Source: Pseudovibrio sp. Tun.PSC04-5.I4
Lineage (GTDB): Bacteria; Pseudomonadota; Alphaproteobacteria; Rhizobiales; Stappiaceae
NCBI RefSeq assembly: GCF_900104145.1
Contig: NZ_FNLB01000006.1
Location: 641,001-705,000 of the forward strand
Length of the DNA: 64,000 nucleotides
Reading direction: 5' to 3'
A model generated the notes under the pieces. The model had not been told where the DNA came from. It saw only the letters and a program-made list of their open reading frames with translations, and searched no databases. The stretch's first letter is position 1, and every line of letters starts with the position of its first letter. The position numbers and the translations under genes are program-made. This document shows positions 53,819 to 62,740 of the stretch, piece after piece.

Positions 53819-54565
53819 ATGACGATGTCCCCCATTGTGTTCACAGATCTGGATGATACCCTTTTCCAAACCGCTGGAAAAATGAGTGTTGATCCCAGCC
53901 CGCACCTGATAGCTTCACACGCTACAAACGGCAAACATTCTTACATGAACGAGGCTCAATCAGCCATGTTCAATTGGCTCAATGTGACCACACGCCTTAT
54001 CCCAGTGACTGCTCGCTCTACAGATGCGCTGGAACGCTGTGTACTGCCTTTTTCTGATTATAAGATAGCCTCTAACGGCGCTGTAATTCTGAGGGAGGAT
54101 GGGACACTTGACCCAGAGTGGTTTGATCGTACCCGGAACATTTCTGCCGCTAAATCGGAGTTTTTGGAGTTCATACAAAACGTCGTCACTGAGCGCGCTC
54201 AAGCGTCACAGCTGCGTCACTGGATCGTTTATGAACAACAGCTTCCTATCTACTTCTGCGTAAAGTCGAACGGCGACGAAGCTTGGCTAGACGAGCAGCA
54301 ATCGGTCCTGGATGAAGTTGTCGGCGATCAGCTTTTTTGCCACCGAAACGGCAACAATCTGGCCTACATGCCACATGAGATTTCGAAACACTCAGCCGTG
54401 GAGTATCTGATCAAGGAAATAGCGGGGAGTGATCGCCGCCCAATTTGGGGTATGGGTGATAGCCTGACCGATTTGCCGTTTATGGAAGCTTGCCAGATGA
54501 TGGTTGTTCCATCCGGTAGCCAAACCCACAATGCACTGGAAACGCTCCCAAAGAGGGGCGTCTGA
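53819..54565 (+). CDS. HAD superfamily hydrolase of the Ter operon
   Basis: 248 aa. HAD motif I DLDDT with nucleophile Asp10 (VFTDLDDTLFQ) and motif IV GMGDSLTDLPFM near the C-terminus, with a cap inserted between them. Sucrose-phosphatase/Cof-like phosphatases have this layout. It starts one base after the PRTase gene and is followed two bases later by the next gene. It probably removes phosphate from the product of the operon; inference from context. Confidence 0.88.
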   Translation: MTMSPIVFTDLDDTLFQTAGKMSVDPSPHLIASHATNGKHSYMNEAQSAMFNWLNVTTRLIPVTARSTDALERCVLPFSDYKIASNGAVILREDGTLDPEWFDRTRNISAAKSEFLEFIQNVVTERAQASQLRHWIVYEQQLPIYFCVKSNGDEAWLDEQQSVLDEVVGDQLFCHRNGNNLAYMPHEISKHSAVEYLIKEIAGSDRRPIWGMGDSLTDLPFMEACQMMVVPSGSQTHNALETLPKRGV

Positions 54566-54567
54566 CA

Positions 54568-55668
54568 GTGCTAGATAACGCCATTTTAAGCTCCGGAACC
54601 TACCATCCATCTGACGTTTTGTTCCTGCTCAAGCAGGTCGCTATCGAGCCTACGCCGGTGGACGAAAAAGAACGACTGATTCAGACGGGTGCTGCTCATT
54701 ACTCTGAAATGATTTCGCAGGAGCGCCGGCCTGATGAACATTATCTGGAGCTTTTTGAGCAGGCACGCAGTCGTGGTGACGTCCGCATAGCACGGGAAAT
54801 TGTTGGGCTTGCAAAGGCCATCAAAATGCGGATTGCCAAGGGCGAACTGGATGCGCAGATAACTTTGTGTTCCTTGGTGCGCGCAGGTGTTCCCTATGGT
54901 GTGCTGCTGCATCGCGAACTTAAAGCCACGGGCGTTGATTGCCAGCATTACGGGGTTTCTATCATCCGCGATAAAGGCCTTGATACCAATGCAATGCGCT
55001 ATATTACAAGCCGTCGTAATATAGATGGCATCCTCTTTGTGGATGGCTGGACCGGCAAGGGTGCCATATCTCGCGAGCTGGAAACCAGTTGGCAGGCATT
55101 TGCGGGTACCAATCCTGAACTTGTTGTGCTGGCGGACCCGTCTGGGTTTGCAACCATGTCAGGTTCACATGAGGATTGGCTCATTCCCTCAGGCATTCTA
55201 GGTGCCAACATCTCAGGGCTGATTAGTCGGTCTATTCTATCAAAGGATCTCATCGCACCCGGTGATTTTCATGGATACATTCCGGTGAACCATCTGGCAG
55301 ACATCGATGTGAGCCGAGCCTTCGTGGACCGGATTTCCAGCCTTTGCGAGACAGAGCGTGAGAGTTGCGGCGCAATCATCAATGGTCCGACGACACTCAA
55401 GCAGTTACGCCAGAATACGATGCATTGTGTGCATCTGGTTGCAAAACTAAATCAGGTGGACAATCTCAACCGGATAAAACCTGGGATTTCTGAAGCAACC
55501 CGCGCAATTTTGCGGCGTAAACCCAAGAAAGTCTATATTCGTTCGCAGGAAGACGAAGATTTGAGTGCCTTGATACATCTGTGCCAAACAGGCCAGGTTC
55601 CCCTTGAGGTATCCCCCACACTGACTGGTCCTTTTCGGGCGATTACATTAATTGAGAAGATGTCGTAA
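54568..55668 (+). CDS. StiP-type phosphoribosyltransferase with PELOTA-like C-terminal domain
   Basis: 366 aa, GTG start at 54568 after AGAGGGG. The main domain (about 1-275) is the StiP/PRTase_1 family: LVRAGVPYGVLLHRELK, YITSRRNIDGILFVDGWTGKGA (PRPP-loop-like) and DPSGFATMSGSHEDWLIPSG. The last 90 residues resemble the PELOTA RNA-binding domain. Some databases name this family cysteine protease StiP, but the fold points to a phosphoribosyltransferase. Coupled to the HAD gene and, via a TAATG overlap, to the lyase gene. Confidence 0.85.
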   Translation: MLDNAILSSGTYHPSDVLFLLKQVAIEPTPVDEKERLIQTGAAHYSEMISQERRPDEHYLELFEQARSRGDVRIAREIVGLAKAIKMRIAKGELDAQITLCSLVRAGVPYGVLLHRELKATGVDCQHYGVSIIRDKGLDTNAMRYITSRRNIDGILFVDGWTGKGAISRELETSWQAFAGTNPELVVLADPSGFATMSGSHEDWLIPSGILGANISGLISRSILSKDLIAPGDFHGYIPVNHLADIDVSRAFVDRISSLCETERESCGAIINGPTTLKQLRQNTMHCVHLVAKLNQVDNLNRIKPGISEATRAILRRKPKKVYIRSQEDEDLSALIHLCQTGQVPLEVSPTLTGPFRAITLIEKMS

Positions 55669-56600
55669 TGGTTGATTTCCACCACATGTTCTCAGCATAC
55701 GGTCTCGGCGCTACACTTTATGTGCCGATCATCCATCACAAAGTACCAGATATCCTTACTGGCAGGACAAATAGTCCAGCCTCTTCTGTTGTTCTTTGTC
55801 TCGAAGATGCGCTTGCAGAAAGTGATGTTGAACGTGCAGTAGGGACACTGCGTGAGCTTCTTCCTCAAATTAACCAGAGTTCAGACCTTCGAGTTTTTGT
55901 TCGTCCGAGATCGCTGAGCATGGGACATCGTTTGGCATCCTTCAAAAACATAGACCGAATTGAAGGGTTCGTTGCGCCAAAGGTGCGTCCGGATACAACA
56001 GCTGATTGGATGCAGTTGGTCTCCTCTGCGGGATTGGCCATCATGCCTACACTGGAGTCTGCCGACTATTTTGATCCAGGCTGCATTGTAGCCTTTAGAG
56101 ATGTCCTAAGCGATTATGATCACAGGCTTGTTTCTGCAGTCCGCCTTGGCGGCAATGACTTCCTGGGAGCGCTGGGTCTACGCCGGGAACGTGGGATGAC
56201 ATCTTGGGAGGGGCCACTTGGATGGGTGCTTTCAATGTGCTCGTCTATGCTGATTTCTGCCGGGTATCCCGTTGCTGCTCCCGTGTTCGATATTATCGAC
56301 GATCCGGACACCTTAAGACGTGAAGTTCAGCGCGATGTAGCTGCGGGTTTCGTGTCAAAAACGGTTATCCATCCATGTCAGGTTCCCATAATAGTTGAAG
56401 GCATGAAAGTATCTGAGCAGGAGTTGCAGCAAGCAAAGGCAATTATCGAAAAGGACGCCTTAGCCGTTTTTCAAATTGGTGGTGCAATGTGTGAACCTGC
56501 TACTCACAGCAACTGGGCCCGGCGAGTTCTCGCTCGTGAACGCATTTTTGGCTGCAAATCCGCTTCTTCACCCGGCATTCCGATGCGCGTGTGTGTGTAG
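55668..56600 (+). CDS. HpcH/HpaI aldolase / citrate lyase beta-like protein of the Ter operon
   Basis: 310 aa TIM-barrel of the CitE-like class. Seen: LCLEDAL near residue 47, an Arg-rich strand FVRPRSLS, PTLES for metal/acyl binding and SAVRLGGNDFLGALGLRRERG; the C-terminal KTVIHPCQVPII is typical. It probably carries out carbon-carbon bond making or breaking on the metabolite of this operon. Its ATG overlaps the StiP stop. The ATP-grasp gene often found in such modules is not in the window. Confidence 0.85.
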   Translation: MVDFHHMFSAYGLGATLYVPIIHHKVPDILTGRTNSPASSVVLCLEDALAESDVERAVGTLRELLPQINQSSDLRVFVRPRSLSMGHRLASFKNIDRIEGFVAPKVRPDTTADWMQLVSSAGLAIMPTLESADYFDPGCIVAFRDVLSDYDHRLVSAVRLGGNDFLGALGLRRERGMTSWEGPLGWVLSMCSSMLISAGYPVAAPVFDIIDDPDTLRREVQRDVAAGFVSKTVIHPCQVPIIVEGMKVSEQELQQAKAIIEKDALAVFQIGGAMCEPATHSNWARRVLARERIFGCKSASSPGIPMRVCV

Positions 56601-56756
56601 AGTTTGCTCGGGGAATTAGAACTATGGAGTTAAGCGGATTTAGCTGCTGAAACTGGCGCAATGCCAACAACAGAACAACCAGACGTCCCCGTCAAAAGTC
56701 CAAGCCAGCTTTTAAAGCCCGAATTACCAACCAATTTTCCGTGGACCTTCCAAAAG

Positions 56757-56781
56757 AAAAGGCGCCCGTTTCTGAGCGCCT
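56757..56781. terminator. intrinsic terminator between the Ter operon and the siderophore operon
   Basis: AAGGCGC against GCGCCTT with a 9-10 base loop; A-rich on the left (AAAAGAAAA), so it ends minus-strand transcription best (T-run on that strand) and lies just after the flavin reductase remnant. It may also serve the plus-strand Ter operon. Confidence 0.7.
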
Positions 56782-56785
56782 TGTT

Positions 56786-56917
56786 CTACACAGGTAAGCT
56801 GCCAAATCCCTGCTTCCAATAGATGAGCGCGCCTTTGTCGGCGGTGGTTCGTATGGCGCATACTCGCCCAATGACTATGGAATGAGAGCCTCTTCGAATC
56901 ATAAAGGTGTACAGCCG
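56786..56917 (-). pseudogene. flavin reductase remnant (C-terminal part only)
   Basis: Directly after the ATPase stop (TAA at 56918-56920) the minus strand stays open for about 43 codons. It contains SHSIVIGRVCAIRTT and GALIYWKQGFGSLPV before a stop, matching the C-terminal strands of flavin reductase-like domains (HpaC/FMN reductase class). The expected 110-130 N-terminal residues are absent. It was probably a ferric-siderophore-linked reductase gene that lost its 5' part. The terminator beyond it is intact. Confidence 0.6.
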
Positions 56918-57691
56918 TTACCCGGCCCGGAGCGGCGTTACCACGGGTGTGCTGGAAACCGGGTCCGCATATACGCTCGTCTTTATGTCATAGACTGCAT
57001 GGACGAGGGAGGGGCTGACAATTTCATTGGGCCCGCCCTCTGCGTAAATCCCGCCATCGCGCATTACCACAAGATGATCTGCATAACGGGAGGCCTGCGC
57101 AATATCATGCAGCACAACAACAACCGTCCTGCCTTCTTCATTCAGCTTTTGCAGCAGATCCAGCGTTTCGTATTGGTAGCGAATATCCAGATAACTGGTA
57201 GGCTCATCGAGCATAATGTAAGGCGTATCCTGTGCCAGACACATTGCAATAAACGCCCGCTGACGTTGACCGCCGGACAGGTCCTTCAGGGCTCTGTCTT
57301 TGAAAGCATCAAGGCCAGAGGTGTGCAAAGCGTCCTGCACAATCTCCACATCCTGTCTGCTACGAATGCCAAGAAGGGATTGGTGCGGTGCGCGGCCATA
57401 TCCAACCAGTTGCTCCACGCTAATGCCAGTTGGAACCACAGGGCTCTGCGGTAAAAAGGCAATCTTGCGTGCAACGGTTTTTGCAGGCAAGCGATGAACA
57501 TCTTCACCATCAACAGTGATGCATCCGCTCTTCAATTTATTGATCTGCCCGATGGTCTTCAGCAGTGTTGATTTTCCGCAACCATTTGGGCCGATCAATG
57601 CAGCATAACTGCCCGTTTGGATCGTCAAGCCAATGCTCTTAAGCGAAAAGCCTTCATATCCGGAAGACACGTTAGAAAGAACGATGCTCAT
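56918..57691 (-). CDS. ferric siderophore ABC transporter ATP-binding protein (FecE/FepC-like)
   Basis: 257 aa from ATG 57691, which overlaps the permease stop (ATGA) after AAAGGAC. Walker A GPNGCGKSTLL, signature LSGGQRQRAF, Walker B YIMLDEPTSYLD and H-loop VVLHDIAQA. Powers import of ferric-siderophore or haem-like complexes through the two permeases. An in-frame extension to 57727 is unnecessary. Confidence 0.94.
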   Translation of the reverse strand: MSIVLSNVSSGYEGFSLKSIGLTIQTGSYAALIGPNGCGKSTLLKTIGQINKLKSGCITVDGEDVHRLPAKTVARKIAFLPQSPVVPTGISVEQLVGYGRAPHQSLLGIRSRQDVEIVQDALHTSGLDAFKDRALKDLSGGQRQRAFIAMCLAQDTPYIMLDEPTSYLDIRYQYETLDLLQKLNEEGRTVVVVLHDIAQASRYADHLVVMRDGGIYAEGGPNEIVSPSLVHAVYDIKTSVYADPVSSTPVVTPLRAG

Positions 57692-58740
57692 ACGGACTGT
57701 CCTTTTTCTGATCTGCTCATGATCCAAATGAAGTAAGGCGCGCCAAGCATCGCGCTTAAGATACCTGCGGAAACCTCAATGGGGGGAGCGACAGCACGCC
57801 CGACTGCATCCGCAACAACAACCAGCAAAGCCCCAACAAGAGCTGCCGTTGGTAAGAGAATACGATGCTGACCGCCCACAAGAGACCGGCTGATATGAGG
57901 TGATATCAAGCCGATAAATCCGATAACACCAACCACACCGACTGAAATACTGGCGAGCAACGTGGCAACACCCAGCAGCAAAACGCGCATCTTCCCTGTG
58001 TTTTGACCAAGGCCCTGCGCGGTCTGATCTCCCAGTTGTTGCAAATCCAGCTGATAGGAAAGCGTCATGGTGATGCCCATCAACGTCAGCAGCGGTATCC
58101 ACATGGATTGTACATGCACCCAGGTCCGCGCCCAGAGTGAACCTGTGAGCCAGACAAGAGGGTTGGAGATTTCCAGCGTAGCAGCGGTGACGAGAAGATA
58201 ATCCACACCCGCATCGCACACCATGCCAACCGCAATACCAACAAGCGCTAATCGGGCAGGGGAGACTTGCCGTACATGCGCACTAAACAAGACGATAACA
58301 GCAGCAACAATACCGCCCAATGCCGCCGCCACTGGCAGGTAGGTAACTGGCATTTCTGGCAAAAACATAACTGACCCAAGCGCGGCTAAGGCTGCGCCGG
58401 AATTGATGCCCATAATCTTTGGGCTCGCCAACGGATTGCGTATGATCGCCTGCACAATAACACCGGAAACCGCAAGGCTGGCCCCAGCAAGAAATGCAAT
58501 CAAAGTGCGCGGCAATCGCGACTTCCAGATGATGTAAGTCTGTTTGTCGCCCTCAAGCCCGAACAGGGTGTTGAGGATGACATCCAACGAAATGTGAACT
58601 GCACCCAGACCAAGGCTCAACAGGCCAGCACAAATGCACATAAACAACAGCAGCAGCTGTATGCGAAATGTCTTGGTGCTGCGGTGGGCGCGTAAATCAA
58701 CCCGCCATTGTGGAGCAGATGTGCCCGCAATCATGCTCAT
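57688..58740 (-). CDS. ferric siderophore ABC transporter permease (FecCD family, second)
   Basis: 350 aa, about nine or ten membrane helices, BtuC/FecD fold. GINSGAALAALGS and VGFIGLISPHISR (coupling region for the ATPase) are seen. It starts at ATG 58740 overlapping the previous permease stop (TGATG). With the 58740-59729 permease it forms the heterodimeric channel. Confidence 0.93.
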   Translation of the reverse strand: MSMIAGTSAPQWRVDLRAHRSTKTFRIQLLLLFMCICAGLLSLGLGAVHISLDVILNTLFGLEGDKQTYIIWKSRLPRTLIAFLAGASLAVSGVIVQAIIRNPLASPKIMGINSGAALAALGSVMFLPEMPVTYLPVAAALGGIVAAVIVLFSAHVRQVSPARLALVGIAVGMVCDAGVDYLLVTAATLEISNPLVWLTGSLWARTWVHVQSMWIPLLTLMGITMTLSYQLDLQQLGDQTAQGLGQNTGKMRVLLLGVATLLASISVGVVGVIGFIGLISPHISRSLVGGQHRILLPTAALVGALLVVVADAVGRAVAPPIEVSAGILSAMLGAPYFIWIMSRSEKGQSV

Positions 58741-59729
58741 CAATCAATCTCCTTGGCGGTGATCGTGAGGTAAAGGAAGTAGGGCGCACCAATCAAGGCA
58801 GAGACAACGCCAACAGCGGTCTCCTCGGGAAAGTTGATGAGTTTGGAAACACCATCGGCCATCAGCATAAGCGAAGCCCCGCCAACAATAACGGCCGGAA
58901 CAAGAACGCGGTGGTCTGTTCCAAACGCAGCGCGGCACAAATGCGGAATGATAAGACCAACAAACATGACTGGTCCGGCAGTTGCAACAGAAACACCGGT
59001 CAAAATTGCAGCCAGTAAAATACCAAGAAACAATGTAAAGCGTGGGTCTGATCCAAGCCCTTTGGAGGCAGCCTCTCCAAGCGCCATCAGGTTGAGTTTG
59101 TGGGACATGAAAAACGTGATCACGCTTCCACCAACACACCAAAGCAACAGCGGGCTCGCCTGCTTCCAACGCACATCGGAGATATCGCCCGTGGTCCATA
59201 GAATGATGGACCGGGCAAGCTCGTCATCCAGCGTAAACGTAAAGCGCACCAGTGCAAACGCAAAGGCACTTACGGCCACGCCGGAAAGGATAAGCCGCAG
59301 AGCGCTCAATGTTCCTTTAAAGCCGCCAGCAAGGGTAAGCGTTACCCCTCCGGCAAGGGCAGCGCCAAGCACGGCCATCGTGTCCACGTTGAAAATCATC
59401 AAGGACGGGAACACCAACCCAATGGCAATGCCAAGAGCCGCGCCCTGATTGATCCCCAAAATGGAAGGAGAGGAAAGCGGATTGCGGGTTGTCGCCTGCA
59501 ACAACAGTCCGGCAAGGCTCAGGTTCGCGCCAATCAAGGCGGCGATGAGAGTACGCGGGACGCGGATATCGCGCAGGACAGTAAGGCTCTGCTCATCAAG
59601 TTGGGAAAAGATCGCGCCCAAAACTTGATAAAAGCCAATATCTTGTCGGCCACCTGTGGCAAGGGAGAGCGCCGCTCCACAAAGCAACGCTACCCCCATT
59701 AGGCTCCAGTACATGGCAAGGAAAGGCAT
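58740..59729 (-). CDS. ferric siderophore ABC transporter permease (FecCD family, first)
   Basis: 329 aa FecCD-type permease: RVPRTLIAALIGANLSLAG, SPSILGINQGAALGIAIG and MFVGLIIPHLCR are family motifs. It follows the binding-protein gene by 15 bases. Cotranscribed with the second permease and the ATPase. Confidence 0.93.
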   Translation of the reverse strand: MPFLAMYWSLMGVALLCGAALSLATGGRQDIGFYQVLGAIFSQLDEQSLTVLRDIRVPRTLIAALIGANLSLAGLLLQATTRNPLSSPSILGINQGAALGIAIGLVFPSLMIFNVDTMAVLGAALAGGVTLTLAGGFKGTLSALRLILSGVAVSAFAFALVRFTFTLDDELARSIILWTTGDISDVRWKQASPLLLWCVGGSVITFFMSHKLNLMALGEAASKGLGSDPRFTLFLGILLAAILTGVSVATAGPVMFVGLIIPHLCRAAFGTDHRVLVPAVIVGGASLMLMADGVSKLINFPEETAVGVVSALIGAPYFLYLTITAKEID

Positions 59730-59744
59730 GTGTTTGGCTTCTGC

Positions 59745-60668
59745 TCAGTTCTGAACTTGTTTCATGATGTTCAGCAGGTCGCGCGCTGTCGTTTCAGCTG
59801 CTACCATGCCCCGCAGACGAGACCAGACATGCGCCTCAACATAGAAGACCCTGTTGTTTTTAACTGCGGTGATACCTTCATAAAGGGCTTCACCCTTCCA
59901 GCCATCAGCGAAGGATGGATTTGCATAGCGGCCCAAAATGAGAATGTCAGGGTTCACAGTGGAGAGCTGCTCCAGAGAGGTCTTCACGTAGTTGGATTCG
60001 TAAACCGCCCCTTCCGTTGGTGCCATGCCGCTGGTAAAGCCAAAGCTCTTCAGCAGTGAACCATTATAAGAAACCGGTGAGTGCAACCACAGGCCTTTGG
60101 CATTTGCCACACCAAACTGAATCTTGTAGTTGCCTGCATCCTTAAACTGCGCACCAATCTCAGCGATTTTCGCCTTATGGGCATCAACGCGAGCTTTCAT
60201 CTCATCCGGTTTGCCAACGGCAGCGCCAATCGTTTCCAGCTGAGCAATCGCAGAAGGGTAATCACCGCCAAGGCTGTCAAATACAACAGTTGGTGCGATC
60301 TCGGAGAGGGTATCGTAAGCAGCAGTATGACGGGTTTTATCCGCGATGATCAGATCAGGGTTGAGAGAGGCAATCACCTCAAGGCTTGGTGTCTTGCGCG
60401 TGCCAACGGAAACCCAGTCCTCCCCGATCTTATCAGTATAAGCGCTGCTGATACGCTCACGCTTCTTGTCATCGGCTATACCAACCGGAACAACACCAAC
60501 CGCCGCCAAGGCGTCAACAAAGCTAAATTCCAAAACAACAATACGCTGCGGCTGATCTGGAACCGTGGTGGTTCCGAGCTCATGTTTCACGTCCCGTGCT
60601 GAGGCGTTGAAAGACAGCATTGCAGAAATCGCACCCGCAACCACAGCAGTTATCATGTTGTTTTTCAT
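59745..60668 (-). CDS. iron-siderophore ABC transporter substrate-binding protein
   Basis: 307 aa with a signal peptide (cut after NASA, about residue 24) and no lipobox. The mature part starts DVKHELGTTTVPDQPQRIVVLEFSFVDALAAVGV, the typical opening of FecB/FhuD-like cluster A binding proteins. First gene of the four-gene import operon; an iron-responsive operator lies 160-180 bases upstream. The bound siderophore cannot be deduced. Confidence 0.93.
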   Translation of the reverse strand: MKNNMITAVVAGAISAMLSFNASARDVKHELGTTTVPDQPQRIVVLEFSFVDALAAVGVVPVGIADDKKRERISSAYTDKIGEDWVSVGTRKTPSLEVIASLNPDLIIADKTRHTAAYDTLSEIAPTVVFDSLGGDYPSAIAQLETIGAAVGKPDEMKARVDAHKAKIAEIGAQFKDAGNYKIQFGVANAKGLWLHSPVSYNGSLLKSFGFTSGMAPTEGAVYESNYVKTSLEQLSTVNPDILILGRYANPSFADGWKGEALYEGITAVKNNRVFYVEAHVWSRLRGMVAAETTARDLLNIMKQVQN

Positions 60669-60831
60669 AGATCGGCCTTCTCAAGTAATGCGTATTCTAC
60701 AAAAAATAGATCCGGCAAGCGGCTAAGAATACGTGCGAAAACAAAGGACTAAAACAGGTTGCCTGGGCTTGGTGACAGGTAACCTGATTCAGAACAGCAA
60801 AAACAAAGGTTGTAATCGCGAGCTATTGTAT

Positions 60832-60852
60832 ACTTGAGAAATTTAGTCAAGT
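60832..60852. promoter_or_regulatory. iron-responsive operator (RirA-type, TGA-N9-TCA)
   Basis: ACTTGA-N9-TCAAGT, a perfect 6-bp inverted repeat containing TGA-N9-TCA, the arrangement reported for RirA-regulated iron genes of alphaproteobacteria. On the minus strand it overlaps TTGACT and lies beside TATACAAT, plausible promoter elements for the siderophore operon. Expected to repress when iron is plentiful. Confidence 0.6.
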
Positions 60853-60930
60853 TTAAATTGGAGTTATTTACTCATATTTAAAAGAGGCGCGAGCTGAAAC
60901 CTCGACTTCGAGGCTCGGCTCGCACAAAAA

Positions 60931-62208
60931 TCAAGTGGCTCCCTGTTCTTGCAAGTCATCCACTTCCATTTCTTTAGCCACTTCTTCATCCGACAGAATA
61001 ATCGTTTGCGGGGTCGCTGTTCGGGTCGGAGCAGAAGGCACAAACACACTCTTTTCGCTGTCAGCCACTGCAGAACGTTGTGTGAGACGCCAGAGTGTAA
61101 AGGCCAGAATAAGAGCATGTGCCCCCAAGGTGGTCATGAACAACCCAGTAGGCCCGAATATACCCATCAACACACCGCCGATAAGCGGCCCAGCCATGGA
61201 GCCGATACCCAACATCAACAACAAACCACCACTGGTCTGCATGGCATCCCCCGCATCCGCATGGTCGTTCGCATGGGCAACAAGCACAGGGTGGAAGGTG
61301 TAAATGGCTGCGCCGAATATAACGGCGGATGTAATGGCTATGCTTGCGTTGCTGGTGTCTGCAAACAGGAAGACGCTATCGGCAGCAAGGGCCACAAGGG
61401 CAAGTGCAACCACGACAAAACGACGATCTGTCCTGTCCGAGATCATGCCAATCGGCACCTGCGCAAAGGCACCGGCCAAGATGGACGAACTCACAAAGAG
61501 CGTAATGCTGGCAATTGGCAGTCCTATTTTATCGCCGTACACCGCAGCAAGCGTTCCAAAGCTGCCATTGGAAACACCGGTCAAAGTAACAGCAACCACC
61601 GCGACAGGAGAGTTCCGCCAAAGACGCTTCAGATCCAGTTTCACCTGAGCAAGCGGTGCAGGAGCGGGCGTTTTGGTGACCGCTGTTGGGATCATGGCCA
61701 CAACATAGAACATTGCCGCAATGACAAAGAACTCAAAACCGCTGATTGGACCAAGAGAAAGAACAACCTGCCCACACGTGGTCGCAGCAAGATTGACCAT
61801 TGTGTAGGTGCCAAAAATCACACCGCGGTTACTTGGGTCAGAGCGTTCAGTCAGCCAGCTCTCCACAATCATGGCCGCACCTGCAAACGCAAACCCGGCA
61901 ACAGACCTGAAAACAACCCAGGCGATTGGCGTCACAAACAACGAAGATGCAAGCACAGAAAGACAGGCCAGTGTCGCCATTACACCAAAGGCCCGAATAT
62001 GCCCGGCACGTTGCACGACCTTAGGAACAGTTAGGCACCCGCTCACATAACCGATGGCCCAACCTGTACCAAGCAGACCCAGAGTAAACGAGGAGAAACC
62101 CTCAAACGTACCACGAAGCGGCAAAAGCATGCCGGTTACACCGCCAGCGAAAAACAAGAAGGCGGAACCAAGAAGCAAAGAGGCGATAGGAAGCAAAAAC
62201 TGACGCAT
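60931..62208 (-). CDS. MFS family transporter (YcaD/UMF-like)
   Basis: 425 aa with 12 predicted membrane helices and the MFS loop motif GMISDRTDRR between helices 8 and 9; FVTPIAWVVFRSVAGFAFAG and ESWLTERSDPSNRG match the YcaD-type subgroup. The hydrophilic C-terminal tail of about 45 residues is acidic. Substrate unknown. Upstream of the iron operon on the same strand, but separated by about 260 bases with its own operator, so probably a separate transcript. Confidence 0.88.
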   Translation of the reverse strand: MRQFLLPIASLLLGSAFLFFAGGVTGMLLPLRGTFEGFSSFTLGLLGTGWAIGYVSGCLTVPKVVQRAGHIRAFGVMATLACLSVLASSLFVTPIAWVVFRSVAGFAFAGAAMIVESWLTERSDPSNRGVIFGTYTMVNLAATTCGQVVLSLGPISGFEFFVIAAMFYVVAMIPTAVTKTPAPAPLAQVKLDLKRLWRNSPVAVVAVTLTGVSNGSFGTLAAVYGDKIGLPIASITLFVSSSILAGAFAQVPIGMISDRTDRRFVVVALALVALAADSVFLFADTSNASIAITSAVIFGAAIYTFHPVLVAHANDHADAGDAMQTSGGLLLMLGIGSMAGPLIGGVLMGIFGPTGLFMTTLGAHALILAFTLWRLTQRSAVADSEKSVFVPSAPTRTATPQTIILSDEEVAKEMEVDDLQEQGAT

Positions 62209-62740
62209 GGCGACTACTCAGGAAAAAGAAAAACGTGGCTGGAAATGGACTCACAGTCGCAGATAAAAGCACAGAGCCTCGTGAAACGCGATCATCATTC
62301 AGCGCATCGCGTTGGTTGAGAACACCTTTCAGCCAAACAGGGGATTACATGCAACAGAGTGCGGGGGAGTAGACCGGAAGAGTTGTGTAAATGAAAATGC
62401 GCAATGCATATATTTATTCATCCGAAATTTTTACCAAAAAGACATGTGATTTATTCGCAGAATGACTACCAAAAGCAATTCGAATTTAAATTAATGAAAT
62501 TAATTCAATTAGTTACGATGTTAACGGCTCATCACCTGAAAAATTGTAATTGAAGTGGCAAAAAAGCGGCGAAAATGTCACAGAACTGTGCAGCTTGCTC
62601 ATTAATCCACCAAAACAGTCAAAAAGAAAGTGGAGACTTGCCATTGCCTCTGCTAATTGTACCCCCAGAAAATGCTAGTTATTGTTGAATTACGGTTTTC
62701 TCCCGGTTTTTAGAATTAATATTAGGCCTGCTCGGTGGTT
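62209..62740. other. intergenic region between the MFS gene and the glycosyltransferase
   Basis: About 530 bases between divergent genes, strongly AT-rich from 62390 to 62540, with A/T palindromic runs such as AATTAAT-gaa-ATTAATT near 62491-62506. No ORF, tRNA or terminator could be supported. It should hold promoters for both neighbours. Confidence 0.4.

Noticed and set aside
60949..62034. Plus-strand open frame of 361 codons opposite the MFS gene
   Set aside because: Composition (many His, Arg, Asn, Lys) is that of a mirror frame of a membrane protein gene; the MFS gene on the other strand has clear motifs.
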